From the NCBI RefSeq assembly GCF_038007465.1, contig NZ_JBBOXF010000001.1, forward strand, positions 620,001 to 684,000: a DNA stretch of 64,000 nucleotides. Reading direction: 5' to 3'. Source of the DNA: Sporosarcina sp. FSL K6-1508 (GTDB lineage Bacteria > Bacillota > Bacilli > Bacillales_A > Planococcaceae). A program made the translations under genes and the position numbers. The notes below the pieces were generated by a model. It had not been told where the DNA came from. It saw only the letters and a program-made list of their open reading frames with translations, and ran no database searches. Below are positions 25,965 through 35,142 of the stretch, one piece after another (position 1 is the stretch's first letter; every line of letters begins with the position of its first letter).

Positions 25965-26675
25965 TCATCTTAAAGTCCGCAAAAAGGTTTCACTCAACTC
26001 TTTTCGTATACGCGTAATATGCTCTTCCATCAGTTTCTTTGATTCCTGAGCATTGCCCGAAGCAATTGCCACGTAAATTTCTTTATGTTCCTTGAATGTA
26101 TCTTCGTAACGAGTTTCATCTGAAAAACGGTGTTTCCGAGTTGCACGAATTGTATCTTCCATTCGTTCGGTTAGCGTCTGAACTAGATTAATGAGTAATT
26201 GATTATGCGTAGCTTGTACGATTTGCAAATGGAAATGCAGATCAGCCTGTACCCCCGCCTCTGTATCTTCCCCGGATGTAGCCATCTGTTCCAATGATTG
26301 ACGAATCTTTTCCAAGTCTGAGGAAGTTGCACGTTGTGCAGCAAGAGATGCGGATTCAACTTCCAATGCACGGCGCAACTCCAACATTTCATAGACCAAA
26401 TTGTTTTCAGCCTGAATAATCGCAGTGGAAAGTGCTTCGCTTACTAATTGGCCTTCAGGCACTTTTATGAAACTCCCCCCGCCTTGTCTGATCTCAATAG
26501 AACCGCTAATTTCCAACGCCTGTAGCGCCTCTCTCACAGAAGTCCTGCTCACCCCAAAAAGACTTGCCAGTTCTCTTTCGGGCGGCAGCTTATCACCCGA
26601 TTTCAGTTTTCCATTTAAAAAGAGTTCTTCTATCTTTTCAACAATTAGTTCATAGGTTTTTTTCTTTTGTGTCAT
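25965..26675 (-). CDS. GntR/FadR-type transcriptional regulator
   Basis: About 236 residues from the ATG at 26675, which has GGGGTGAAG six to seven bases upstream; the open frame to 26714 lacks a site. The N-terminal winged helix-turn-helix reads LPPERELASLFGVSRTSVREALQAL. The C-terminal FCD domain has conserved His/Asp (DLHFHLQIV, EHITRI) for metal or ligand binding. The family includes LldR and GlcC, regulators of lactate/glycolate genes. It is divergent from the glcD-like gene, with a TGGT-N3-ACCA operator between, and probably represses that operon until a 2-hydroxyacid binds. Confidence 0.92.
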   Translation of the reverse strand: MTQKKKTYELIVEKIEELFLNGKLKSGDKLPPERELASLFGVSRTSVREALQALEISGSIEIRQGGGSFIKVPEGQLVSEALSTAIIQAENNLVYEMLELRRALEVESASLAAQRATSSDLEKIRQSLEQMATSGEDTEAGVQADLHFHLQIVQATHNQLLINLVQTLTERMEDTIRATRKHRFSDETRYEDTFKEHKEIYVAIASGNAQESKKLMEEHITRIRKELSETFLRTLR

Positions 26676-26749
26676 CAATAACTTCACCCCGATTTGTACT
26701 TTTAACGATACCAACCATAGTTAGAATAATCAATAACATAAAATAAGTG

Positions 26750-26777
26750 TTGAATTTTTCAGATTATTGGTTATAAT
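26750..26777 (+). promoter_or_regulatory. Sigma-A promoter of the glcD-like operon
   Basis: -35 TTGAAT (26750-26755), 16-base spacer, -10 TATAAT (26772-26777). Confidence 0.75.
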
Positions 26778-26785
26778 TATAAACA

Positions 26786-26798
26786 TTGGTTGGACCAA
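26786..26798 (+). promoter_or_regulatory. FadR/LldR-type operator
   Basis: TTGGT-TGG-ACCAA, a perfect dyad of the TGGT-N3-ACCA type bound by FadR/LldR/PdhR-family regulators. It overlaps the expected start site of the glcD-like operon; the matching regulator is divergent at 26675-25965. Confidence 0.8.
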
Positions 26799-26867
26799 AA
26801 TCTAATAATTTAAAATTGATTAAACCTTTGGTATGACTACTTATCTAGTAGAGGGAGAGAATACAAA

Positions 26868-28250
26868 ATGACAATATCTACAGAAAATATAATTGAAGCA
26901 CTAAGAACCGTGCTTAAGAACGATCAGGTGACAGTCAATGAAACCGTAAGAGAACTTCACGGCAGGGATGAATCATATCACGCGGCAATGCTTCCGGATA
27001 TTGTTGTTTTTCCGGAGTCCACTAAAGATGTAAGCAACGTGATGAAAGTTTCGAAAGAATACCAAATTGCCGTCGTACCATTCGGTCTCGGTTCTAGCCT
27101 AGAAGGACATATAATCCCTTCCAAAGGTGGAATCACGATTGATTTTTCGCTTATGAATAAAGTTCTTGAAGTCCGGGAGAATGACTTTCTAGTTAAAGTA
27201 CAGCCCGGCGTGACCCGTACACAGTTAAATAAAGAACTGAAAAAGTATGGGCTTTTTTTCTCAGTCGACCCGGGCGCTGATGCAACACTGGGCGGAATGG
27301 CGGCAACAAATGCAAGTGGAACAACGACCGTTAAATACGGAGTCATGCGTGATCAAGTACGCGATTTGGAAGTTGTTTTGGCAGATGGAACGGTCATTCA
27401 TACGGGGAATATGGCAGCAAAATCTGCGTCTGGTCTTCACTTGAACGGTCTTTTCGTCGGATCTGAAGGTACGCTTGGCTGCTTTACAGAATTAACACTT
27501 CGTGTGTATGGCATTCCAGAACATGTCACGGCAGCACGAGCTTCCTTTCCTACTGTCAATGATGCCGTTGAGGCTGTCGTGTCCATTTTGCAGGCGGGCA
27601 TTCCGATTGCGCGGGTCGAGTTGGTCGATGAACCCTCTATAAAACAGGCGAATCTATACAGTGAGACTAACTATAAAGAAAAGCCGACGCTATTTTTGGA
27701 GTTTCATGGCAATGAAGCAGGGTTGAAACAAGATGTTGATTTCACAACAGAAATTGTAAAAGATCATATGTGTGAAGATATCGAATTTGAAACTGACAAC
27801 GCTGGACGCAATAGGTTGTGGGAAGCGCGGCATAATTTAGCTTATGCCTTCATCCATGGTTATCCGGGAAAAAAGATGATGGTAACGGATGTTTGTCTTC
27901 CGATTTCAGAATTGGCAGGTGCAGTCGGTCATGCGCGTGAAACAGTTGAGTCACTTGAATTGACAGGTGGAATTGTCGGCCACGTCGGCGATGGCAACTT
28001 CCACGTATTGCTGATGATGGATATGAATGATCCCGAAGAACTTGCGAAAGCCGATGAGTTAAATGAACGAATTGTTATGTATGCACTTGAACGTGGCGGC
28101 ACATGTACTGGAGAGCATGGCGTTGGTATCGGTAAACAGAAATACCAGGAACAAGAGCATGGTTCAGCACTCATCGTTATGGAAAAAATAAAAAAAGCCC
28201 TTGATCCCGACAACTTACTTAATCCAAATAAAAACGTGAAGATGAACTAG
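26868..28250 (+). CDS. glcD: FAD-binding 2-hydroxyacid oxidase (GlcD-like)
   Basis: 460 residues of the vanillyl-alcohol-oxidase fold. The N-terminal FAD-binding part holds PFGLGSSLEGH, DPGADATLGGMAATNASG and GLFVGSEGTLG. The C-terminal oxidase domain contains VGHVGDGNFH with the metal-site histidines and ends with LLNPNK. Matches the GlcD subunit of glycolate oxidase or D-lactate dehydrogenase of the same family. GlcE and GlcF partners are not in the window, so it may act alone as a D-2-hydroxyacid dehydrogenase. AGGGAGAG precedes the ATG; the transporter gene follows 13 bases downstream. Confidence 0.9.
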   Translation: MTISTENIIEALRTVLKNDQVTVNETVRELHGRDESYHAAMLPDIVVFPESTKDVSNVMKVSKEYQIAVVPFGLGSSLEGHIIPSKGGITIDFSLMNKVLEVRENDFLVKVQPGVTRTQLNKELKKYGLFFSVDPGADATLGGMAATNASGTTTVKYGVMRDQVRDLEVVLADGTVIHTGNMAAKSASGLHLNGLFVGSEGTLGCFTELTLRVYGIPEHVTAARASFPTVNDAVEAVVSILQAGIPIARVELVDEPSIKQANLYSETNYKEKPTLFLEFHGNEAGLKQDVDFTTEIVKDHMCEDIEFETDNAGRNRLWEARHNLAYAFIHGYPGKKMMVTDVCLPISELAGAVGHARETVESLELTGGIVGHVGDGNFHVLLMMDMNDPEELAKADELNERIVMYALERGGTCTGEHGVGIGKQKYQEQEHGSALIVMEKIKKALDPDNLLNPNKNVKMN

Positions 28251-28263
28251 GAGGGAATCTATT

Positions 28264-29259
28264 ATGAAAAAGCTTGAAGCACTCAGTACAATTGCCGGAA
28301 AATACTTTGCCTTTTTGGTTATCATTATTGCTGCCATCGCCTTCATGGTTCCAGCTCCTTTTTTAGGATTAGGCGACTATATTGCGATTTTACTAGGAGT
28401 CGTCATGTTCGGAATGGGACTGACGCTAAAACCGGTGGATTTTAAAATTGTTCTGACAAAACCGTTGCCCGTAATTATTGGTGTTGGGGCTCAATTCATC
28501 ATCATGCCCCTTGTTGCTTTCGCATTAGCCCACTTGCTCAAGTTACCCCCTGAATTGGCAGCAGGTTTAGTGCTTCTAGGGTGCGTTCCAGGTGGTACGG
28601 CTTCCAATGTTATGGTTTATCTTGCGAAAGGGAATCTTGCATTGTCAGTTGCAATGACTTCTCTTTCCACTTTACTAGCTCCAGTCGTAACACCGTTCTT
28701 GCTGCTTTTACTTGCGGGACAATGGCTGCCGGTTGACCCGGTGTCGATGTTTATGTCGATTGTTCAAGTGATTATCATTCCGATTGTATTAGGACTTGCC
28801 GTTCAGAAATTTTTCCCGAAAGCTGTCGAAAAAGGTGTTTCGGTCGTTCCTCTCATTTCAGTAGCTGCGATTTTAATCATCGTATCAGCTGTCACTGCCG
28901 CCAATGCGGGTAATGTTGCAAGTTCAGGACTTATTGTTTTCATTGCCGTTTTCCTTCATAATGGATTCGGCCTGCTGCTTGGCTACTTGACAGCGGTAAT
29001 GCTCGGTCTGAACGAAAATGATCGACGGGCCATTTCGATTGAAGTTGGCATGCAAAACTCTGGATTAGGCGTCACGCTAGCGACTGCGCACTTTAGTCCG
29101 CTCGCAGCATTGCCGAGCGTATGGGGTGCCATTTGGCATAATATTTCAGGTCCGATTCTCGCAACAATTTGGTCGAAGAAAGCGATTGTTGACGAGAAAG
29201 ATGAAACAGACGTATTGCAAACCAAGGTTTTATCCCCTGCTGGTAAGCTTCAAGAGTAA
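28264..29259 (+). CDS. Bile acid:sodium symporter (BASS) family transporter
   Basis: 331 residues with nine to ten hydrophobic helices. The BASS signature region GCVPGGTASNVMVYLAKGN (about 119-137) holds the sodium-site residues, with the crossover GMQNSGLGVTLA in the second half. Being in the same operon as a GlcD-like oxidase, it may carry glycolate, lactate or a related acid rather than bile acids. Plant BASS6 is a precedent for glycolate. AGGAGGG precedes the ATG. Confidence 0.88.
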   Translation: MKKLEALSTIAGKYFAFLVIIIAAIAFMVPAPFLGLGDYIAILLGVVMFGMGLTLKPVDFKIVLTKPLPVIIGVGAQFIIMPLVAFALAHLLKLPPELAAGLVLLGCVPGGTASNVMVYLAKGNLALSVAMTSLSTLLAPVVTPFLLLLLAGQWLPVDPVSMFMSIVQVIIIPIVLGLAVQKFFPKAVEKGVSVVPLISVAAILIIVSAVTAANAGNVASSGLIVFIAVFLHNGFGLLLGYLTAVMLGLNENDRRAISIEVGMQNSGLGVTLATAHFSPLAALPSVWGAIWHNISGPILATIWSKKAIVDEKDETDVLQTKVLSPAGKLQE

Positions 29260-29263
29260 ACAG

Positions 29264-29303
29264 AAAAGAGTGCCAAATCCCCAGTGGATTTGGCACTCTT
29301 TTT
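29264..29303. terminator. Bidirectional terminator
   Basis: AAAAGAGTGCCAAATCC (29264-29280) pairs fully with 29286-29302; A-run left, T-run right. Shared by the BASS gene and the convergent TagB-like gene. Confidence 0.9.
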
Positions 29304-29343
29304 AATTGTTCAAAATCAGCATCCGTTTGATGGTGGCTATCAT

Positions 29344-30522
29344 TCAAACAATTATTTGACGAGCCAACCTTTCACAATTTTTCTGATCAAAGAAATCAAT
29401 GTATTTTGACGCATCTTTAAAATAAGGATTCAATGGTTTTTTATTGATAATAATTTCTTTCATCCATCCCACAACCTCATCGATTGTATTCGCTTTATAT
29501 CCATATAAATCCGTGTCCAGATTTAAGTAAGAACCTCTCATCTCTAGAAATTCTTCTTGATCAAAAGTAAAGAAGATAATTGGTTTGTTCATGTACAGGA
29601 AGTCCCAAGAAATGCTCGAGTAATCCGTGAGCAACATATCGGCTTCGATGACTTCCCGACCAATGGACAATTCATTAAAACTGAAAAATTCTACTTTCCC
29701 TCCGGCAGCTCCCAGGCCATTGAAATGATGCTCAAACTTTTTCATGAATGGATGCAGGATGACTTTCACCTGCAAATCATACGTTGACACCAAAGTTGCC
29801 ATCCTTTTATTATTTACAAGCTTTACGGTGTTAAGGAAATAATCGCTTGCAAGAAATTCCTCATCTGATAATCCAAAAAGCCATTCCCGCCATGTCAGCA
29901 TAATAAGAACCTTTTTCACTTCAACTGCAGGTCGGTCTGGACCAAATCGATCAAACCTCGCCATCCCCGTAACAATGAGCTTTTCCTCCGGTATGCCCCA
30001 TTCGGTCAACTTAATGTCTTTTTCATAGTTCGATGCACAATTGAAGTAATTACACCTTGCAAGAAGTGGGACATCTTCTTTTTGAATAAGGATTTTTTTA
30101 AAGCATTCAATCCCGTGACTGATGTGTATCATGACCGTTTTCCGATTCATGAATATATATTTATCGATTGAAGGTGCAATATCATAAGCGATTGAGTGAC
30201 CATGGATTGTATAGGCCGCCTTGAAGAATAGTAAATAGTTGCGGAAACTTCCTAGTGCAATACCATTTGGTATCCCCTGCTTTTGAACGTAGGATGTTCG
30301 GGGATCGTACATCCAATAAATTTCTAACTCATCCTTGTAATGATCAACCAAATAGCGATGGAATACGGAAGCATTGTCTTCATATTTCACTCCCAAATTC
30401 CCGCCGACCAATACAATTTTCTTTTCTGGTTTCTTTACAGATAGTTTTGAAATCGTATATGCCGCAATCACTTTGAAAAATAGTTTAATTGGTACGAACT
30501 TACTTCTCTCTTTTAATTCCAT
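29344..30522 (-). CDS. CDP-glycerol glycerophosphotransferase family protein (TagB-like)
   Basis: 392 residues of the Glyphos_transf family that transfers glycerol phosphate from CDP-glycerol in wall teichoic acid synthesis. Seen: HISHGIECFKK (about 133-143) and LLTDYSSISWDFLYMNKPIIF, the two most conserved blocks, with a short hydrophobic N-terminal stretch compatible with membrane association. The size suits TagB (primase) rather than the longer TagF. No other teichoic genes are adjacent, so the exact step is uncertain. Confidence 0.85.
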   Translation of the reverse strand: MELKERSKFVPIKLFFKVIAAYTISKLSVKKPEKKIVLVGGNLGVKYEDNASVFHRYLVDHYKDELEIYWMYDPRTSYVQKQGIPNGIALGSFRNYLLFFKAAYTIHGHSIAYDIAPSIDKYIFMNRKTVMIHISHGIECFKKILIQKEDVPLLARCNYFNCASNYEKDIKLTEWGIPEEKLIVTGMARFDRFGPDRPAVEVKKVLIMLTWREWLFGLSDEEFLASDYFLNTVKLVNNKRMATLVSTYDLQVKVILHPFMKKFEHHFNGLGAAGGKVEFFSFNELSIGREVIEADMLLTDYSSISWDFLYMNKPIIFFTFDQEEFLEMRGSYLNLDTDLYGYKANTIDEVVGWMKEIIINKKPLNPYFKDASKYIDFFDQKNCERLARQIIV

Positions 30523-30685
30523 CTAAAGCCCCCCTTCCTTAATTTATCTAAATCCCCCTTTTTCAACAAATTAAAACAACTAGTAGTTTATATTTTCAGT
30601 TTAATGGGTATAGTAATCTACTGGCTTTGATACATTTCAACAGATTACTTTAATCCATTTAATAAACAGAAAGGAGAAATCTAAT

Positions 30686-31933
30686 TTGCATAAGAAAATT
30701 TTGTTCATTTCAGATCATGGCGATCCGCTCGCTCCGCTTGGCAGTGAGCAAGCAGGCGGCCAAAATAATTATGTAAAACAGCTTGCACTGGCTCTTGAAA
30801 GGAAAGGTAATCGCGTGGATGTTGTGACACATTGGGCGAATCCTTCCGATCCACAAATCGAGACTTTCAGTAACTTTTGCCGTGTTATTAGAATTGGGGC
30901 CGGCTCTAAAACATATATCCCTAAAAATAAAATGCTTGCTATATTACCCGACTTCTATGAGGAGATGGGACAGACAATCAAGATCGCATCCTATGATCTC
31001 GTCCATACACATTATTGGCTCTCAGGATTGTTGGGTACATTTGTCAAGAAAGACTATCGCCTTCCATGGATTCATACAAATCATTCATTGGGAGTGGCAA
31101 AAGAAAGTGCAACCGGTATTGCAGAGCCTACGCGCCTTACTGCTGAAAAACTAATTTTGAGTTCAACAGACAGCATTGTCGCAACGACGGAAAATGAAAA
31201 ATCCCTCATCCGGAGCTTCGTATATAATCCCTCTCCGATTACTGTCATTCCGATTGGTACCGCTAACCAATTTCAACCATTTTTTAACGAAGCTGAAACA
31301 GCAACTCATCCCTATTTCGCTTTTGCAGGAAGACTCGAAAAAACAAAAGGGATTTATACATTGGTCAATGCTTTTCGCAGACTTGTTGAAAAACAGGATA
31401 TTCCAGCCTCCACTAAACTCATCATTGCCGGCGGAGATTCAGAAAATGTAAATGTCTTCAACAAACTGCCGAAAAAGACCAAGCTGAAGACAGCAATCAT
31501 AGGTCTGGAAAGCCGGATTGACTTTATCGGTTCACAATCTCAGCAACAGCTTGCATCCCTTTTCAACAATGCAGTAGCAACGATTGTCCCTTCTTATTAT
31601 GAATCCTTCGGGATGGTGGCCGCTGAAGCGCAAGCCTGTGGAAGCCCTGTTATTGCATCGAAGGTGGGCGGCCTGAAAGACGTCGTGAAAAACAGGATCA
31701 CCGGGCTTCATATCGAAAAAGGTAATGAAAAAAGTTTAGCTTATGCCATGAAAACTCTGCTTTCCAATCCGACCTTAGCTAACGAACTCGGAAAAAAAGC
31801 GGCGACTTTTGCAAACCTTGAATTCAAGTGGCCTGTACTAGCAAAAAGAATGGATACATTGTATGAGGTGGTAATAAATGAAAAGAAAACCCTATATGCT
31901 GGCGACCGATCTCGACGGTACGCTAGTCGGTGA
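30686..31933 (+). CDS. Family 4 glycosyltransferase, sucrose-phosphate-synthase-like
   Basis: 415 residues, GT-B fold. N-terminal glycine loop QAGGQNNYV (about 23-31), HTHYWLSG (about 110-117), a nucleotide-binding part with PIGTANQF and FAGRLEKTKG, and the E-x7-E block ESFGMVAAEAQACGSPVIA. It starts with TTG at 30686 behind AAAGGAG. Its last 56 bases overlap a sucrose-phosphatase-type gene in another frame. The synthase/phosphatase pairing is that of sucrose or glucosyl-/mannosylglycerate pathways, so it probably makes a phosphorylated disaccharide-like solute. Acceptor not proven. Confidence 0.85.
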   Translation: MHKKILFISDHGDPLAPLGSEQAGGQNNYVKQLALALERKGNRVDVVTHWANPSDPQIETFSNFCRVIRIGAGSKTYIPKNKMLAILPDFYEEMGQTIKIASYDLVHTHYWLSGLLGTFVKKDYRLPWIHTNHSLGVAKESATGIAEPTRLTAEKLILSSTDSIVATTENEKSLIRSFVYNPSPITVIPIGTANQFQPFFNEAETATHPYFAFAGRLEKTKGIYTLVNAFRRLVEKQDIPASTKLIIAGGDSENVNVFNKLPKKTKLKTAIIGLESRIDFIGSQSQQQLASLFNNAVATIVPSYYESFGMVAAEAQACGSPVIASKVGGLKDVVKNRITGLHIEKGNEKSLAYAMKTLLSNPTLANELGKKAATFANLEFKWPVLAKRMDTLYEVVINEKKTLYAGDRSRRYASR

Positions 31934-32600
31934 TAAAGAAGGGCTTCACAGCCTTCTTCGTTATTATGAGGACTCACACTATGACGTAGCACTTGTCTAT
32001 ATAACAGGCAGACACTTGGTCTCAGCGCTTTCTCTGATACGCGCTGAAGGATTACCGATGCCCGACGTTCTAATTTCAGACGTCGGTACAGTAATTTATA
32101 CAACGGAATGGCTGGTTGAAGATAAGGAGTGGACGAAAAAGATGCAGGCGGATTGGCAACCCGAGCTGGTTGTTGAGCTAGGCTCTTCCATCCCTGCCCT
32201 TGCCAGGCAACCTCTGCCAGACAATCGTCGCATTTCATTCACTACTCAATCGGACGAAGCCGTCGTATCTCAGCTGGAAAAAGCGCTTATCGAGGATAAT
32301 ATTTCCCACAAGTTAATTTTCAGCTCTAATCGTGATGTAGATATCCTTCCGGCAAGCAGCGGAAAAGGACAAGCTTTAGCTTATGTGATGGACAAATATG
32401 CCTACCCAGATGTCAATGTCCTTGTCGCCGGGGATTCTGGTAATGACGTTGAAATGCTCTCCCTTGGCCATCCTTCTGTTATTGTAGGCAATGCCCAAGC
32501 CGAGCTTGCTTCAATGGAACCACATCCTCGGCTATATCGGGCTGCGAAGGATTGTGCAGGAGGTATTCAGGAGGCTTGGATACATTTCTATGGAGAGTAA
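31878..32600 (+). CDS. HAD-superfamily phosphatase, sucrose-6-phosphatase-like
   Basis: 240 residues. HAD motif I is DLDGTL with the nucleophile Asp (about 11-16), motif II in YITGR, and motifs III/IV in GKGQA and VLVAGDSGNDVEML. The small all-in-one size and the LISDVGT stretch match the sucrose-phosphatase/Cof subgroup. The ATG at 31878 has GAGGTGGT upstream and lies inside the preceding glycosyltransferase gene, which argues for coupled translation and a two-step pathway: transferase then phosphatase. Confidence 0.85.
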   Translation: MKRKPYMLATDLDGTLVGDKEGLHSLLRYYEDSHYDVALVYITGRHLVSALSLIRAEGLPMPDVLISDVGTVIYTTEWLVEDKEWTKKMQADWQPELVVELGSSIPALARQPLPDNRRISFTTQSDEAVVSQLEKALIEDNISHKLIFSSNRDVDILPASSGKGQALAYVMDKYAYPDVNVLVAGDSGNDVEMLSLGHPSVIVGNAQAELASMEPHPRLYRAAKDCAGGIQEAWIHFYGE

Positions 32601-32609
32601 ACAAAAATA

Positions 32610-32662
32610 CGAGCACATTTGGATTCCTTGACAATAATTGTCGAGTGCTAAATGTGTTTTTT
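32610..32662 (+). terminator. Terminator of the glycosyltransferase/phosphatase operon
   Basis: Outer CACATTT/AAATGTG with inner TGACAAT/ATTGTCG hairpin, followed by TTTTTT. Confidence 0.7.
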
Positions 32663-32722
32663 CATTTCCACCTTATTACCTTCCAGTGGTAAACTATAGA
32701 AAAAAGTACTGGGGGTAATAGG

Positions 32723-33925
32723 TTGTTAAAAGATCGCTTGTATTATGCAGATTCTTATTGTAAATCTTTCACCACAAATATTCTCAAGGAAGCTCAAGAT
32801 CCGGACAGCAATTATTATGTCGTTTTGGAAAATACAGCGTTTTATCCGACAGGCGGCGGTCAACCGCATGACACGGGGACATTGAATGGTATTCAAGTAC
32901 TCAATGTGGAGGAAGTGGAGAATGAAATTCGTCATACACTGGCTGAAAGCCTCGGTTCTGCGAATCAAGTGGAGGGCGTCATCGACTGGGAGCGTCGCTT
33001 TGATCATATGCAACAGCATGCAGGACAGCATATTCTGTCAGCTGCATTTGTTGAACTACTTGGCTTTCCAACAGTAAGTTTTCATTTAGGAAGAGAAATT
33101 GTATCGATTGACTTGGATGTTGAAGAAGTATCTCCTGAACAATTGAATGCGGTGGAAAAGTTAGCAAATGATATTATATTAGAAAATAGACAAATTGAAA
33201 TAAAATGGGTGACTGAAGATGAGCTTCATCACTATCCCCTTCGCAAGCAACTGGCAGTGACAGACGAAATCCGGCTTGTTATCATTCCCGATTATGACTA
33301 CAACGGCTGTGGCGGTACGCATCCAAGTTCAACGGGACAAGCACGTATGCTGAAGATTTTATCAACCGAGAAGCATCGTGGAAAAGTGCGCGTGCATTTT
33401 GTTTGCGGCGGGCGTGTGTTGCAGCAATTACAACGGAAAAACCTGGAGTTGGCAGTAACGTCCAGATTGTTAAGCGCACCTGATGGTGGTGTTGCGGAGG
33501 CGGTACAGAAGTTATTGGAGACGAATCACTCACTGGAGAAGTCGTTGGCAGATGCGCAAGAAGCATTATTGGTATTCGAAGCGAAAGCGTTATTGGACCA
33601 ACGAGATCAAGGCATTGTGAAAGCCCTATTTACAGGTAGAACTGTTCAGCAATTACAGAAACTTGCCCGCCTCCTTGTAGCTGAATCAGATGATATACTT
33701 GTACTTCTTGTTGCTGAAAATAATGATCGATTGCAATTTGTCGCAACTCGAGGAACTTCTGTACAAATGAGCATGAAGCAAGTATCATCTGCCATACTTC
33801 CCCTTATAAAAGGCAAAGGCGGCGGGAATGATATGTTTGTTCAAGGCGGCGGTGAACGCTTAGTGTCTGCAGAACAGTTGCTGACTGTGATGGAAGAGTC
33901 ATGCAACAAAGATTGGGTTACATGA
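32723..33925 (+). CDS. Alanyl-tRNA editing protein (AlaX-L type with DHHA1)
   Basis: 400 residues. A Thr/Ala-RS second additional domain carries HAGQHILSAAF and CGGTHPSSTGQ, which hold the zinc-binding HxxxH and CxxxH residues for trans-editing of mischarged tRNA-Ala. A C-terminal DHHA1 region ends with KGKGGGNDMFVQGGG. The start is TTG at 32723 behind GGGGGT. It acts in the cytoplasm as a free-standing editing enzyme for Ser- or Gly-tRNA-Ala. Confidence 0.92.
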   Translation: MLKDRLYYADSYCKSFTTNILKEAQDPDSNYYVVLENTAFYPTGGGQPHDTGTLNGIQVLNVEEVENEIRHTLAESLGSANQVEGVIDWERRFDHMQQHAGQHILSAAFVELLGFPTVSFHLGREIVSIDLDVEEVSPEQLNAVEKLANDIILENRQIEIKWVTEDELHHYPLRKQLAVTDEIRLVIIPDYDYNGCGGTHPSSTGQARMLKILSTEKHRGKVRVHFVCGGRVLQQLQRKNLELAVTSRLLSAPDGGVAEAVQKLLETNHSLEKSLADAQEALLVFEAKALLDQRDQGIVKALFTGRTVQQLQKLARLLVAESDDILVLLVAENNDRLQFVATRGTSVQMSMKQVSSAILPLIKGKGGGNDMFVQGGGERLVSAEQLLTVMEESCNKDWVT

Positions 33926-33970
33926 AACTTTAGTCAAATCGAACAGTAAATAGGTGAAGGGGTGACAACA

Positions 33971-34234
33971 ATGAAAAAATACCTGATCTTTATCTTTAGT
34001 TTTGCAGCACTGTATATACTCTTTCAACTTTCAACAGGAGCGATTCTTACAGTTCTCTATAAGCCAGACTTATCTTCTATGACGGCTATTTCAAATCAGG
34101 AAGTCGTATTTGAAAAGACTTCTAACATTCCCTTCTTCTCCATCTTTATCTTCCTATCATCGACAATTGCCTATTTCCTTTCGCAAAAAATAGGGAGAAC
34201 CTCAAAAGCCTCAACTGATCTTTTGAGATTGTAA
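33971..34234 (+). CDS. Small two-helix membrane protein
   Basis: About 87 residues from ATG 33971 (GGGGTGA seven bases upstream; an in-frame GTG at 33962 is part of that site). Two hydrophobic helices (about 4-27 and 54-74) flank a polar loop. It lies between the AlaX and nucleoside phosphorylase genes, same strand. Not recognised. Confidence 0.7.
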   Translation: MKKYLIFIFSFAALYILFQLSTGAILTVLYKPDLSSMTAISNQEVVFEKTSNIPFFSIFIFLSSTIAYFLSQKIGRTSKASTDLLRL

Positions 34235-34320
34235 ACTGATGGAAATTTATAAAAGGACCGCACTTAACATTTTTAACAACTACTAAAACATTCGAAAAAC
34301 TCAGCAGGGGGTAATTAATA

Positions 34321-35139
34321 ATGCATAAAACAGAAGAAATCTTAGAAGCGAAAAGTTATATTCTTAGTAAAACAAATACTATTCCTGAAATAGGAATTAT
34401 ACTAGGATCTGGATTGGGCGGACTTGCCGATGAGATAGAAAATGGAGTGGTCATTCCATACGAGGACATTCCCTTTTTCTCGAAATCAGCTGCAGTTGGT
34501 CATGCGAATGAGTTAGTTATCGGTAATCTAGAAGGAAAAACAGTCGTGGCCATGAAAGGACGTTATCACTTTTACGAAGGATACTCGCTAGATGAAGTTA
34601 CCTTCCCTGTCAGAGTGATGAAAGCATTAGGGATAGAAAAACTCATTATCACGAACGCATGCGGAGCGGTAAATACTGATTTTAATCCGGGCGAGTTAAT
34701 GCTAATTACAGATCACCTTAATTTAGTTGGCATTAATCCATTGATCGGTAAAAATAACGATGATTTAGGAACGCGTTTCCCAGATGTTTCTGAAGTTTAT
34801 AACCGGGAAATGAGAAATACGGCGTTACAAGTTGCTCGAGAGAATGACATCACATTAAGGGAAGGCATATATGGCTGGTGGAGTGGTCCTGTTTATGAAA
34901 CTCCTGCTGAAATCCGGATGATCCGCATTTTAGGTGCAGATGCAGTTGGTATGTCAACAGTGCCTGAAGCAGTTGTCGCTATTCATTCGGGAATTAAGGT
35001 ATTAGGAATATCTTGCTTAACAAATATGGCATGCGGCATTTTAGATGAACCATTAAGCCATAAGGATGTAATTGAAGTTGCTGCGAAGTCTCGAAATTCA
35101 TTTGTGCATTTAATTAAAAACGTCTTGAAAAGAATTTAA
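34321..35139 (+). CDS. punA: Purine nucleoside phosphorylase
   Basis: 272 residues of the PNP/MTAP family, trimeric type. Visible: GIILGSGLGGLADEI (phosphate loop), GRYHFYEGY, ITNACGAVN, GPVYETPAEIRM and GADAVGMSTVPE plus SCLTNMACGI for base recognition. It cleaves inosine/guanosine to base and ribose-1-phosphate. One oddity is GWWSGPVYE where relatives usually have AGVSGPSYE. GGGGGT precedes the ATG; repeat B follows the stop. Confidence 0.92.
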   Translation: MHKTEEILEAKSYILSKTNTIPEIGIILGSGLGGLADEIENGVVIPYEDIPFFSKSAAVGHANELVIGNLEGKTVVAMKGRYHFYEGYSLDEVTFPVRVMKALGIEKLIITNACGAVNTDFNPGELMLITDHLNLVGINPLIGKNNDDLGTRFPDVSEVYNREMRNTALQVARENDITLREGIYGWWSGPVYETPAEIRMIRILGADAVGMSTVPEAVVAIHSGIKVLGISCLTNMACGILDEPLSHKDVIEVAAKSRNSFVHLIKNVLKRI

Positions 35140-35142
35140 ATA

